Shown here: in pieces, positions 43,654-56,323 of the stretch
How positions within the stretch are numbered: position 1 is the stretch's first letter
Layout of the letters: every line of letters begins with the position of its first letter
NCBI GenBank assembly: GCA_029959085.1
Contig: JARWIR010000093.1
Span: 744,001-808,000 of the forward strand
From: Nemophila menziesii
Taxonomy: Eukaryota; Streptophyta; Magnoliopsida; Boraginales; Hydrophyllaceae
Direction of reading: 5' to 3'
DNA length: 64,000 bases
The notes under the pieces: generated by a model
What the model was told of the DNA's origin: nothing
What the model saw: the letters and a program-made list of their open reading frames with translations, nothing else
Databases searched by the model: none
Program-made: the position numbers and the translations under genes

Positions 43654-44259
43654 TGTTGTGTTTTATTTGTATAAATTAGTAAAACAATATAAAACTAATG
43701 TAGAAATAAAATAAAGGTATATAAATAAATAACTTTACTTGTCGAGGCTTGGATAGGATATGATGTCTTTAAGGTATTTAGGCCACGTACCGGTGTCTTA
43801 CGTTCGTTGACTTCAACCTCCAGGATACAACGACAAAACTATTCAAAAGAAACTGACATACGAATTTTTAAGAATTTCAACGAACTTAATAATGCTGCTT
43901 CTTTCTATCCCTCTCTTATAATTTTAATGCTTTGAAAAATAAATGAATAAAAATGTTTGAGTTGGCCAACTATTTATAGAAGATGAAAAGGTGGATTTGG
44001 CAAAAGAGTTGTGATGATTCATTTGAAGATACGTTATATTAAAAGACACAACATTTAGACCAAAACATAGGCTGGTCCAAATGGTATGAAACTCTGGTTC
44101 AAAATCACACTAGCCTGGAGTCCCAGGTTCAAAGCCCATTACGTTAATCTTTATATATAGAATAAACGTATCAATATTCGAATTATTTCTTTAAACTGAG
44201 TCACCCACTGTCATCATAAACATGGTCATCCCTTGGGTAAAAATCTCATTTGACCAACA
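43654..44259 (-). mobile_element. Solo LTR of the Copia element 1 family, TSD TATTC
   Basis: Begins TGTTGTGTTTTATTTG and ends TTTGACCAACA. TATTC is duplicated exactly at 43649-43653 and 44260-44264. Aligns with 7417-8147 but lacks about 125 bp in the part nearest 44140. TATTTATA at 43971-43978 is the conserved TATA box on the minus strand. Confidence 0.9.
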
Positions 44260-44275
44260 TATTCTAGTTATAATG

Positions 44276-44288
44276 GAACACTTTATTC
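44276..44288. repeat. 13-bp target-site duplication of the LINE (left)
   Basis: GAACACTTTATTC is repeated exactly at 51783-51795 after the A-rich tail. Variable duplications of this length are typical of LINE insertions by target-primed reverse transcription. Confidence 0.88.
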
Positions 44289-44679
44289 AACCCGGAAAGA
44301 ACCCTTCCCTTCTCTCCCAGACACACTTCCCCAAAAAAACCCACCACCACCGTTAAACACCACAAAACCACCACCGATTAAAAGCTCCGCCGGCCAATCC
44401 CTAGGTATGATCTCTATCCACATCTCTTTTCTTCTTCTCCCAACCTCTCTCAAAAGCTTAACTACAATATACTACAACAACGAACCCATCTTCTCTTTAA
44501 ACATTTCCTTTGATTTCTCCTTCCGACTTGTCTGAAAAATTTGTCCTTCAACATTCATTGTTCTGGGCATTTATTTCTCACTGCCTTTATTACGCTGTTT
44601 ACTGTCAATTGATCCTTTACCAAACATTATTCCTCTTTACAAACAAACAAACATTCCTTCCTTTAAACCTTCTGTCAAA

Positions 44680-46107
44680 ATGGAATTCTATGCTACAAAA
44701 CAAAACAAAAACATGGATGAATCAAAAATCCTCAAACCAAACTACAATTCCATTTATGCACAAATCGAAGAGCCAAAAGTATTAGCAAAAATCATCTCCG
44801 ATGCACCAGTGAGTTTCAACCTCTTAAGAAAAATCATGGATAAATCATGGGGGTTAAAAGGAGCTACTTGCACTGAGAAAAGAGGGTTTAACTCATGTTT
44901 CATCAAATGTGAAGAGCAAGAAGATTATGAGAAGATATTAGAGAAAAGGTCGTGGAATCTTGCCGGATAACACATCCTCATTCAAAAATGGAACCCATCG
45001 GAAATGATACGTGAAAGTGATATCCGAACTACTATATTCTGGGTCCAGATCCATGGGTTACCGGGTATGTTTATTACAGAAGAAAATGCTATGAAAATAG
45101 CCTCCACAATCGGTAAGGTTGAAAAAATTATTGTCCCAACTATTGAAACTTTCAAACAAATCAACTATATCCGTGCAAGAGTTCATTGGGATGTTTCTCA
45201 GCCAATAACGCCGAGTTTCTCACTATCAGTTAACGAAAAGCAAAGTGTCAAGGGAACAATCAAATATGAAAGACTTGGAGAGTTTTGCTTCATTTGTGGA
45301 CTCATTGAACACCTCGAAAAAGATTGTCACTCAAAGAAAAAACTCAAGAAGAAATTAGGCTTGTGGGTTCATGGAGCGGAACCAAATGAAGCGAAAAATG
45401 AAGAAGGAAAAAAGAATGAAAGCTTCATTTTCATGGCTATCAAAAATGAAGAGTTTGGAAAAACCGAGTTAACCACACTGAAAAAAGTAACTCAGTGTGC
45501 TGGACCGAGCGAGTTAAGAGAAGGTGATTTGACAATTCTGACCACCCACGTTTTAGCAGAAAAGCAGGCGGCTACTTTATGTCAAAAGGACATGATGGAC
45601 TTTTTACAAGCAAATAACCGGGAAACAAATATATTTGCACATCTTGTTTCAAATCCAAAAGAAAAAGAAGAGTCTTGTACTACACCAACTAATAAGGGAC
45701 CCACTGCTGAGTCAACAGAAGATACTAATGTATCTAATATTTCTTTTGGGTCCTTTAAAAAACCTGAAATTGAACAATTGCTGTCAAACTCACCCAAACC
45801 AAACCCTAATCAAAACACGGTTGGAAAAGAAAACAATCAACAAGGTAACAACTACCATACATCTGAAACTCCACGTAAGCTTAGATATGAGGATGAAGAT
45901 ACGGAAATGGAGGCTGAAAAAGCTTATGCTAGGTCAGTGGAATACAAAGCTAATGGAAACAAAAAGAAAGATGAAACTATGGAGGAAAGGAAAGAAAAAT
46001 GCAAACAAGAGAAGTTATGGATGGCGAGAACTAACATTCAAGGAATTAAGAATGAGAAGATAGCTGATGAGTCTTGCGGGGTTGAACCAAATCAACCCCC
46101 ACCATGA
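44680..46107 (+). pseudogene. LINE ORF1 (RNA-binding, CCHC), one in-frame stop
   Basis: A single frame broken only by TAA at 44968-44970. The N-terminal half resembles the DUF4283 RNA-recognition-like domain of plant LINE ORF1 (SFNLLRKIMDKSWGLKG and WVQIHGLPGMF). A zinc knuckle CFICGLIEHLEKDC lies at 45286-45327. The C-terminal part is lysine- and glutamate-rich and low complexity. ORF1 proteins bind the element RNA. The stop codon overlaps the region just before the ORF2 start. Confidence 0.85.
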
Positions 46108-46110
46108 ATC

Positions 46111-49100
46111 ATGATACATTTGAGCTGGAACTGTCAAGGATTGGGAAATGCATTGACAGTTCTAGTGGTACGGCCTAGGGTGTGATAAAAAGATATAATA
46201 ATTAGATGCAAATAAACACCCTAGACTGAGTACGGTTCTGCAAGTATACAGATCGTATGCAAGTTTTAATGATTAAGTAAGATTCGTTCCGCAGAGACTA
46301 AGAAGGTTAGGGGAATCTTATGCAATAATCAAGTGCAAATATCTAAAGCTAGAACAAATAAAACGCAATAAAAGTAAAGACAAATAGATATTTATTTGAT
46401 TTTCTATTAAACTAAATTAAACTAAGAATTTAAAGACAGAAAATAAATATGAATGAGAGAAGTAGTATGAGAATATAGCTTGAGTCAATAGCATGTAATC
46501 CCCACTAGTTTTGCCGTTCTAAACATGTAAGAGTGAATTATGTAGTATTTCAATAATCGGTTCCAATTGCGCTAGGTAGTTTTAAATAGGATTTACCTGT
46601 GTCAATAAGGCTTCCTAAGCAAATTGTTCCTGTAATTGGTAAATAGTAACATGTACTAAACCATAGTGATTATCTAGTTAGGTTGATTTGTCAGATCTAA
46701 ACCGAATACTAGACGTTATGTGCTAAACATGTAATTAAACACCGTTGTCAATGGTGACCTAACTACTAGATGGTAATTCTATATGGGTGCACTCCACAAG
46801 AACACAGAATATAAATCCAAACACATAAACAGAGAATAAAAACAATAATTCAATTTAAAACATAGAATTCCCAAATTAGATAGATGTCAACCAAAACTAG
46901 GGTTCATACATATATGCTAAAAACTCAAGCTAAAAGAAATTTAGTTCATGAAAGAAAAGAAAGAAATTACAAATTCAAAGGTAGAAGAAGACATTGTGAT
47001 GAACAGCTCCTTCCAGACTTCTTTTCTTGTGTTGTAAGATTCCTCTTGGTTTAAGGTTTCACCAAGGATTATTTAAGAGTGTTAAGTGAAGGAGAGGTTA
47101 AGTAATGGACTCCAAGCCCAACTCAAATTCGTATGGAAATAAAGATAATTGCTGCTGACTTGTCTTGAGCATATCTTCTTTGTTATTGGTCGGATTTTAG
47201 CCCACAAGATACTAAAAGAATCCTCACAGAATTATCTACGTCCCCATGAAAGGAATCTTCCAAAATCGGCTCGCTTTTAGAGTTATCACCACTTCTTTAG
47301 GCGTAGCTGCAGAAATTCAGATTTAAGGCAGCTTTTCCTTTTCCATGATTTTAGCTTTTACTTCCTTATCTTCAATTTCCATGTTTATCTTCTTTCCTTT
47401 AGCTCTTTGAACCAACTTGGACTCTAATTAATTACCATATATCTCTAAAGCTTTACACTTAAATAAATAATTAAACCCAGTATGCTCTAAAAATAATAAT
47501 TAATTAATTCAAGACCCAAAATAGGAAAGTGCACTAAATTAAGCTAAATTCGACCTATAAACTAATAAATACGCCTAAAATGATGTCTCGGAAATAGATT
47601 TTATTATCACAAATGAGGAGACATCATCTAGCACTAAGGAATGCTGTTGTTCAGCATAGGCCCGAGGTAATATTTTTAACTGAAACTAAGAATCCTTCTG
47701 AAATTGTTGCTAATCTTGCTCGTACTTTAAATTATAAGATTAAGCTTATTGTTGACCCTGTGGGAATTAAGGAGGGGTTAGCTCTTCTCACCAAAAATAA
47801 TAACATTATAGAGGTTCTTGCTTATACAAAAGATATAACCCACTGTAAAAACATTTCTGAAAATGGGAATATGTTTTGAACCACCTATGTCCACATACCT
47901 TGCTATGAAAAGGAAAAGAAAAAAGAAAAAGCTATTCAAGAATTAAAAAGCTGTAAAAGATTTCACCCTAACCTCCCTTGGAACATAATAGGAGATTTTA
48001 ACATGTATAGGCAGACTTCTGAAAAATTGGGAGGGAAAGACTTTAATAATAAAAACATGGAAAGGTGCAACAAACTGTATAATAAACTTAATATGAGAGA
48101 TGTCAATAGAAAGGGGTGTAAATATACTTGGAATAATAGGAGAAATGGTGGGAAAACCAGAAGCTTGGGTTGATGTTCCACCTCCCTTAGGATCAGACCA
48201 CTCCATGTTAATTTTACCCATGGAAAAAGAACAAAAGCCAAATGAAAAAAGGTTTTTCTTTGATAAAACCTGGCATGAAGATGAAAATTGCAATAAAATT
48301 ATATATAGTACCTGGTCTGTACTCAAGAACATAACAGGTACTGGTATTATAAGATATGGAAAAAAAATCAGTAAACTCACAAGTGAGCTTACTAAATGGG
48401 GAAGGAAAAGGAAAATTGAAAACAAAAAACAAAGAATCAAAGACTTCAAAACACTTGAAGCAATTATTAATAACAACAACCATAATGATTGGGAGAAATA
48501 CAATGAATTAGTGGCAAAAATTGAAAAATATTGGAAAACTGAGGAATCTTATTGGGCTAAAAAATCTAGACTTACTTGGTTGAAATTAGGCGATAAAAAT
48601 ACGGCGTATTTTCATGCTATAACCAAACAAAGAAGGGCACAAAATAAAATAAAGAAAATACAAAACATGGATGGAGAATGGCTCGAATATCCTGAACAAA
48701 TAAAATATGAAATAAAATCTATTACAATAATATCTTTACTACTATAGGGGATAGACAATTTGATACAGTTATTGAAGTGATTAAACCTTGTGTCACTGAT
48801 GAAATGAATACTGAACTTACTAAACCTGTTAACATAAATGAAGTAAAAGATGCACTTTGGAGTCTGGGGCCTGATAAAGCTCCAGGCCCTGATGGGTACC
48901 CTGGACACTTTTATAGAAAAAATTGGGATTTACTGAAATATGATATTCTTAGAGTTGTGTCTCACTTTTTATGGAATAAAGGTGATTTATACTCTATAAA
49001 TAAAACATATATAACCTTGATCCCTAAAGGAACAAACCCTGTAAATGTGGGATATTACAGGCCCATAAGTTGCTCTAATACCATATATAAAATCATTGCC

Positions 49101-51709
49101 AAAATATTAGTACATAGACTGAAAAAATACATGAATATAATTGTTGAAGACACACAATCTGCCTACTGAGAATATTCTACTTGCACATGAAATGTGCCAC
49201 TTCTTAAAAACAAAAAGAAATTCAAAAAATTACTATATTGCAATAAAAGCTGACATTGCAAAAGCTTATGAAAGTGTAGAATGGGATTTTCTACAAAAAA
49301 TGCTCATAAAAATGGGGTTTAAAGAAATTTGGGTAGAATGGATAATGGAAACCATAACCTCAGTGTCATACTCTGTACTCATAAATGGAGTACCTTCACC
49401 CCTTAATAAACCAACCAAAGGACTAAGGCGGGGGGATCCTCTATCCTACTACCTGCTCTGCATTATAACACAAGCATTAACTACCTTGATAAATGATAAA
49501 ATGGAAAAAAAATTACTTCAGGGAGTACAAATTACAAAAAAAAACCTAATATTAATCATATTCTCTTTGCCGACGATAGCGTGTTCTTTATAAGGGCTGA
49601 GCAACAAGAAGTTGATACTTTTTGTGACATAATGAACCAATATAGCATAGCTACAGGTCAAACTATGAATTTGAACAAAAGTGGAGATATGTTTGGAATA
49701 AATACACCCAATGACGTAATACATCAACTAATAAATACGCTCAGAATAAATAAACTAAATAACCTGGGAAAATATTTAGGTTTACGGTAGAGCGAAAGTA
49801 AAAGCCCTAAATTGGATAATAGTAAGAATAGAAAAGGAAATGGAAACTTGGAGTACAAAATTTCTCTCTGAAGGTGGGCGAGAAATCCTTATAAAATCAA
49901 TTATTAATGCAATACCTTCATATACTATGGCAGCATTCCATATACCAAAATCGAATTGTGAAAAAATAAACTCTTTAATAGCTAGATTTTGGTGGAATAG
50001 ACAAGGAAAAAACAAAGTACATTGGGTAAAATGGGAAGAGATGATAATAAAAAAGAAGGGGGTATGGGGTTTAGAGATATGCAAGCCATGAATACAGCTT
50101 TACTAGCTATGAGTGCTTGGAGAATCCTAAAAAACCCTAACTCCCTTCTCGCAAAATTGTATAAAGGAGTGTACCACAAAAATTGTACTTTTCATGAAGC
50201 ACAATTGGGTTATCATCCCTCATGGGGGTGGAGAAGTATAATACATGGGAGAAACAGTTTTAATAAAGATATAAAATGGAATATAGGGGATGGTAATACT
50301 GTAAATATATGGAAAGATAGTTGGGCCCCTAATAAAAATCTTATACGAAATGTATACAATAAACCAAATAACCGTGTTTATGATTTGATGTATAAAAATA
50401 CAAATATTTGGGATGAAAATAAAATACAAGAATATTGCACTGAGGAAGATAAACAAATAATTCTCAATATAATGTTACCACTTAACACACACCAGGATCA
50501 GCCATATTGGTCTCACTCTAATGATGGTAATGTTACTTCTAAAGGAATGTACCGTTTTCTAAAGGAACAAGATATGCAAATTAGTAAAAGAATAAATGAG
50601 AAACTACCATCTGCTTCATACCAAAAACCAAAAAAAATGTGGGATGTTATTTAGAGTCTTAATATACCAAAAAAAAAAGTAAAAAAATTCCTATGGAAAG
50701 CTTGTAAATAAGGACTACCTACTAAAAAAAATAAAGTAAGAAGGCATTGTAGTAAAAATGCTATTTGTGGGGTTTGTAACTTAAAATTAGAAACTACAGA
50801 ACATGTTCTATTAGAATGCTCATGGGCAAGAGCAACGTGGCTTAATTCAACCATGCAACTCTTGACTAAAAATGAAGGTACAAATAGATTTGAAAAATGG
50901 TTCTTTAATATGAGCCAAATACCTGATGAGTCAATGAGAGGGCTAGTGGAAAAAATTGCTTTCTTAACGTGGTTTATATGGAAGGCGAGAAACAACTACC
51001 TCTTTAATGGGGTAAAACCCGACCCAATTTACACAAACAAACAAGCAAAAGAATCCTATTATGAATATACTAAAGCAAATATATCTGAGGCAAATTCCCA
51101 ATAATTGTTACAAGTAAAAACTAAGAATACAACACAAGAAACAACAAAGGTACCAAAAGAGGCACAAACAGGTATGAAAGCCCACCTTAAAGACAATAGT
51201 AATAGTAATAAAAATAAACTCTTTGAAAACATTACAAAACCCACTCTAATTGTTAACACTGATGCTTCCTTTGATAATAATCTAAAAGCAGCAGCGGCGT
51301 GTATTATTAGAGATGAACATGGGATTTTTGTACATGGAGCATCATGGACTTTTGGTAGTAACATCGCTGAAGAAGCAGAAGCTATTGGGATTCACAACAC
51401 AATTCTTATGGCGAAGATGTATCAAGATCATGATATAAGACTTGCTAATGATTGCAAAAATGTGATTGATCAGCTTCAACACAAGAATGAGTTGTATAAC
51501 CAAATGAATTCTATTTGTATTATGATTGTAATATTTTAGCTGGTAAACAATTTAAGTTCTTCCATGTGGGAAGAAAGAACAACTCTATAGCAGATTGGGT
51601 TGCTAAGAAAATGCTAAAAGGCAATTTGCTTGGTGATTGGGCTTCACAACCCTCTCCCCAATTAGCTAACCTTATTCAAATTAATGCTCCATCTAGGGGT
51701 ATTGGTTAG
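46111..51709 (+). pseudogene. LINE ORF2 (endonuclease, reverse transcriptase, RNase H), broken
   Basis: ORF2 begins MIHLSWNCQGLGN at 46111, four bases after the ORF1 stop, and is split at 46161 by a solo LTR, resuming at 47632 in the same frame. APE-type endonuclease motifs TETK, GDFN and SDHS are visible between 47660 and 48210. The reverse transcriptase runs 48777-49800 with KAPGPDGYPGHFYRKNWD, ADIAKAYESVEWDF and FADD near 49570. A zinc motif CGVC...HVLLEC lies at 50770-50825 and RNase H at 51240-51700 (VNTDASFD, ADWVAKKM). Stops or shifts occur near 47877, 48747, 49166, 49570, 49790, 50070, 50654 and 51530. Confidence 0.88.
46166..47626 (-). mobile_element. Solo LTR of Athila-like subfamily 1 inside LINE ORF2, TSD TCTAG
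   Basis: Begins TGGTACGGCCTAGGGTG and ends GAGGAGACATCA. TCTAG is duplicated exactly at 46161-46165 and 47627-47631. Removing one copy of the duplication and the insert restores the ORF2 frame, an independent check on the boundaries. Closely related to 474-2056. Confidence 0.9.
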
Positions 51710-51795
51710 ACTAGGTCTTTTGTAACCGTGTTATGTTTCTATTTATATATTATGCTTTCGACAAAAAAGAAAAGAAAAAAAAGAACACTTTATTC

Positions 51796-52300
51796 GAGGT
51801 ATTAAGTTTTTATAAATTACGTTCTCGTGTGTAATAAAGGATTACTATTAATGTAAATAAATAAAAAATAGGTATACGTTCATTTAATATTAGATAGTTT
51901 AATATTTATCTGAATAATCTCATGTATTATTTAAAGAATTATCATCTAAATATTACCTATAATATGATAGTTAAGTGGTTTATTCATATTATTTCTTTTT
52001 TCATGTTTATTCCTTTCTCTCATTTCTATGATTGGATTTTTCTTTTTTTGTCAAAAGTTTATATAGATAGTAAATAATAGCGATTACAAAAGATTTCCCA
52101 ACTCTACACAGGGCTAAGTCAAGGTGAAAAAGGTGAGTTAACTAGAGTTTGGGAGAAAGAACCCAATCACCAAACAACATGTCTAAAAGCTTGTGTTTTG
52201 GAGACCATTCACCTTTTTGGAGCAAAAAAAACCTTCATGAGTAATAGGAAACTCATTAATAAGTACCCAAAAATGTTAACAAATATACAGAATCAGACTC
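51796..52300. other. AT-rich interval, possibly start of a LINE relic
   Basis: No clear gene. From about 52080 the sequence may already belong to the LINE relic that becomes recognisable near 52400. Confidence 0.4.
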
Positions 52301-54510
52301 CAACTAAATAGAATAAAAAAAAAGACGAGAGAAATACAAGAATTTTGGACGCACTTAGGAGCAACAATGAAATATTTTGTGCAGACCGGGCTAGAAACCT
52401 TTAGATTCAAAAAGGTGACAAAAATACTAGATTTTCCATGCATTGACAATCATGAGAAGAATATTGATAGAATATGTAGCCTCAAGCATGAAGAGGGTAA
52501 CTGGTTGAAGATCCAAAAATAATTAAGGAGATATCTCAGTCTACTTTGCAAATACCTTTGAAGGCAACCAAGTCTCGGATATGGAGGAAGTTTGGATCAT
52601 ACATCGTGTATAGTCACTGACTGTAGGAACTATGGATGGGTGTTCAATATGTCTAGTTCAAAGGCCTTTAGGTTGGATGGGTTACCGGTAAATTTCTATC
52701 AAAAATTTTGGGATCATATATATACACAATGGTATTGGACTTTTACAATAATAACATGTCTCTTAATAGAATTAATGAAAATCTGATTACATTGGTGCAA
52801 TAAGGTGAATCTCAGGAACACGTTAGTGACTTCAAGCCAATATCGTGTTTTAACTTCAAGTAGAAGATTATTGTTAAGATATTAGCGCTCAGGCTCCAAA
52901 CTGTCATGAATAATATCGTTTTGCCAACCCAATCTTATTTAATTAGGGGGAGAAGCATACAAGATAATATTTTGATAGTACAGGAGGTGTCTTTCTTTGT
53001 TAAAGCAAAAAGAAGATTGAATAAAAATTACGCAGTTGTTAAATTAGACATGGTGAAAGCATCTGATCAAGTCAATTGAGAATTCTTGCTACAAACTCTT
53101 GAATGACTTGGTTTATGCAAAAAGAGTCATTAATCCATAAATGTCTATTAAAATTCTTATTTGCTAAAAATATCCATTATTAAATTTATTTATTAAAAAC
53201 ATCTGAAAAAATAGCCTTATATAATTTTTTTCCATTACTCTATTATTTATATTTAAATTTAACTACATTATTACAACTTCCCACCACCACTTACCACCCC
53301 TACAACCACCACCACCCTATTACTACCACCACCACAACAACCACCACCAGTACCACCACTTACTACTGATTTTATCACACGCGCGTACGTCCGTGAATGT
53401 TTTTATAAAATTGTCATAACTAGTTCTAAAAAAATTAGTAAAATAAAAAAATGGTATTTTTAGATAAAGCAAATTAATCTAAGTCTATGATTTTTTTTGG
53501 ATTTTTTTGATTTTTTTTTTCGCAGACATGAATATCATTGTTTCAAACAGTGAATTTCATGTTTTAAACAATGAATTTCATGTTTGCGAAAAATAAATTT
53601 AAAAAATTTAAAAAAAATCATAGACCTAAATATTAGTTTACTTCTCTAAAATGCAAATTCTTTATTTTTCTTATCTTTTAGAATTAGTTAGACGATTTAA
53701 AAAAAAAAAACACGGACGCGCGAGTGTGTGATGGAATTAGTAGTAGTAGTAGGTGGTGGTGGCTGTAGCCGTGGTTAAATACATGGTGGTGGGGGTGGTG
53801 GTGGTACCCTATTATTTATCTAATAGTAAAAAATAAATATTGTATTAAAAATAAAATAATATATTTAGTAATAAGAGTAGTAAATGTATAAAAATATACA
53901 ATGGATGTTTTTTATAAATAATTATTTTATTAGGCATTATTTTATAAAATAGATTATTTAAGACTACATTTAACAATTAGGTACTTTTATTAGGCATCTT
54001 TTAGCAAAAAATAAAGAGGTTGAATTTTTAACTGTGTGTCGACGGTGTCTTTTCAGGTCAAAGTCAATCGAGAAAGACTTAATAAGGTATTAGACAAGGT
54101 GATCCTTATCTCCCCTACTTTCCTCTCTGTTGGACAAAGGCTTTATTGGTCTGATCAATTCACAATTTACAGAAGGAAACATTAAGGGTGTTATAATAAC
54201 TAGGTCCCGTCCAAAACTTACTCATCTCTTATTCGTCGATGACGCGCTTTTTTTTGTTGACATCAATAATAAAGAGATTGAAGCTTTTAAGAACACAATC
54301 TCTAGATACTCTAGAGGGTCGGGGCAAAGGATTAATTTCAAAATATCGGTTATCTTATTCAGTAATGGCACGCCAAAGAAAGTCTGTAAGGAGGTATCTG
54401 AATCTCTTAATATTGGGTGCACCAAATCTTTAGGCAAATATCTGGGTATCTAGCTTACCCTTAAAAGAGAAAAGATGGAAATTTAGATTATATTGAGGAT
54501 AGAATTCTAA
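52300..54510 (+). pseudogene. LINE ORF2 relic (reverse transcriptase), plus strand
   Basis: Recognisable pieces are KGDKNTRFFH near 52415 (with a shift), KAFRLDGLPVNFYQKFWD at 52655-52710, RGRSIQDNILIVQE at 52950-52990, KLDMVKASDQVN near 53050, then, after an insertion, GIRQGDP near 54095 and LLFVDDALFFVD at 54220-54258. These are successive motifs of a plant LINE reverse transcriptase, with many stops. The copy is distinct from the LINE at 44289-51782. It ends where Athila-like sequence begins, near 54510. Confidence 0.75.
53110..54020. mobile_element. Foldback (MITE-like) insertion in a LINE relic, about 0.9 kb
   Basis: The insert separates adjacent reverse-transcriptase motifs. It is a long inverted repeat centred near 53565: CCACCACC and TACTACTG with TCACACGCGCGTACGTCCGTG on the left match CACGGACGCGCGAGTGTGTGA, AGTAGTAGTAGG and GGTGGTGG on the right. 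Flanks AAAAAGAG and ATAAAGAG may be a decayed 8-9 bp duplication. Exact ends are uncertain. Confidence 0.6.
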
Positions 54511-54755
54511 GGAGAAGAAGTTGATGTGTCACAGTTGATCTATGAGGAGGTGATGCGATTTTCGGTCTCTCCTAAATCAGTTTATAATGTTAAATTTCCT
54601 ACTATGATCACGTGTCTTGTGCGAGAAGCGAATGTAGTATTGGGTGAAGAAGAGAAACTCGAGTTTAAAGCAAGTTATATTGATAATGCTTGGATCAAGG
54701 ATATCTTTAGAAGAGCGGGTTCTACGCAAGTCTCGAAGGAAGAAAAGGAGCAAAG
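54511..54755 (+). pseudogene. Athila-like element (+), gag-like fragment before nested insertion
   Basis: The frame SQLIYEEVMRFSVS...VKFPTMITCLVREANVVL resembles the conserved plant LTR-element domain with an FPxxITxL motif (putative plant transposon protein type). It continues, after the nested element at 54756-61990, as a charged coiled-coil-like tail (EKMEERLTKFEAAQRFL). The 5' part and 5' LTR are missing in the window, replaced by LINE sequence. Confidence 0.5.
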
Positions 54756-56323
54756 TGGTGGTCCTTTATGTGTTCTAAAAATAATGCAAATGATAATCGA
54801 ACCACAACCGCAAGTGTACGGTTGTCCCAAGTGGTATAACTGATAAAACAGATTCGTTCCAAGGACGGGATGGTTGACTACAATGCTTATCTATTAATGA
54901 TTGATTGCACTTATGAAAGCAAGTAAAAGATATATTGATTGTTTGTTTGTTTTTATTATTCTAAGTAATGAAAGACTAAATGGAAAATGCAAATAATTAA
55001 CTAAGACGCAAGTAAATAAAAGTAAAACGCAAGTATGAGAAAGTAGCACTTGAGATACGCAAGGATTTCATCTAACTCTTATTTATTCCATGTTTCGTTT
55101 AAGGGACAAATTGGTAAAAAGTAATGGTCGGGATTCTAAGGTCATCCTTACCTCCGTCAGGGTGGACTAAGGAGCTACTCTTAAATGCTACAAACCCCGT
55201 CAGGGTGATTATAGTCCATTCTTAAGTGATTAAGTTTATTTTACCCAATAGGCCATAGGATTAATTACGCTCGTCAGAGTCAAATAATTTCTATCCTACA
55301 TTCATTAATTATTTCTGTACCTAAACCCCCCGTCAAGGTGATCCAATCGCCACTAATTGGAATAGCCTAGATACTAAGACCTATGATTGGTTAATTACGT
55401 CAATTATAGTTATTAAGAACAAATTAATGAAAAATACCTAATACCCAATTTGATTTCAATTGTAAAAATCCCAAATACAAAAGCATAGAATAAAATAGAA
55501 TCAAAATCAACCCATAATGCGATCTCAAGCACTAATTAAAATTAGCTCATAATTGGAAAAACTAAGAAAATAAATAACAAGGAATTCATAATTGTTTTAC
55601 AGAAAGGAAAATAGAAACCTAATTAGGAAGATGAATTGGCTGCAACGTGGAGATATAGACAGTCTCCAGCTCCAAGCTTCTTTTCTTCTTGACGCTCTCT
55701 TCTAATGATGTTTTAATTTGAAGAATATAATGAGAGGTGCTGAATAATGAGGTCTAAAAACCTATTTATAATGATAAAATCGGATTAGGGCTTTTACTTA
55801 AGGATTAAGTAAAAATTAGAAAAGCCCAAGTCCACTAATTAAGCCCAAATCCCGTAACTGCTGCACCAGCTCCACTAAAACAGCTCTAGCCGATTCGTTA
55901 TAACACCGATTGACCTCAAATCACTTGCTAAATTTCCGTAACTCGATAAGGAACATAATCTCTTCAAAGGTCAGCGGCTAAATCAACTCGTAAGTGCCTC
56001 GAAATCAGCAATCTTTGGCCTGGAAAATGGATTTTCAGCTCTAAAAATAATATCTTCGGGATTTATCTTCAAGTCTTGACTCCATATCACGATCTTTGAC
56101 TTTATTCTCGTGTTCCTCTCCTAGCTAATATTCAAAACCTATAAACTTTTTACTAAAATACACAAGATTACGCGCAAAAGTTTAATAAATAAAAAATACT
56201 AGAAATAAAAGAGGAAATTCGGATTATTGCATATTTAGCCCAAAAGTCTATCAAATTAATCAAATAAACACAAAAAATGATGTCTCCCAAGGGCATAAAA
56301 TTAGAACATTTAGGGAGACATCA
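54756..56323 (-). repeat. 3' LTR of nested Athila-like element (1568 bp)
   Basis: Begins TGGTGGTCCTTTATG and ends GGGAGACATCA. CAAAG precedes it at 54751-54755. Length equals that of 60423-61990 and only about a dozen single-base differences are visible between them. The polypurine tract (minus strand GAGTTGGGGGTCT) abuts it at 56324-56336. Confidence 0.92.

Larger units (their letters stand above)
44289..51782 (+). mobile_element. Near full-length L1-type LINE, interrupted by a solo LTR
   Basis: It has a 390-bp leader, ORF1 (44680-46107), ORF2 (46111-51709), a short 3' UTR and an A-rich tail (AAGAAAAGAAAAAAAAG). It is flanked by a 13-bp duplication. A 1461-bp solo LTR (46166-47626) sits in the endonuclease part. 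ORF1 has one stop and ORF2 several stops and frameshifts, so it is inactive. All expected domains are represented, which is unusual since most LINE copies are 5'-truncated. Confidence 0.9.
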
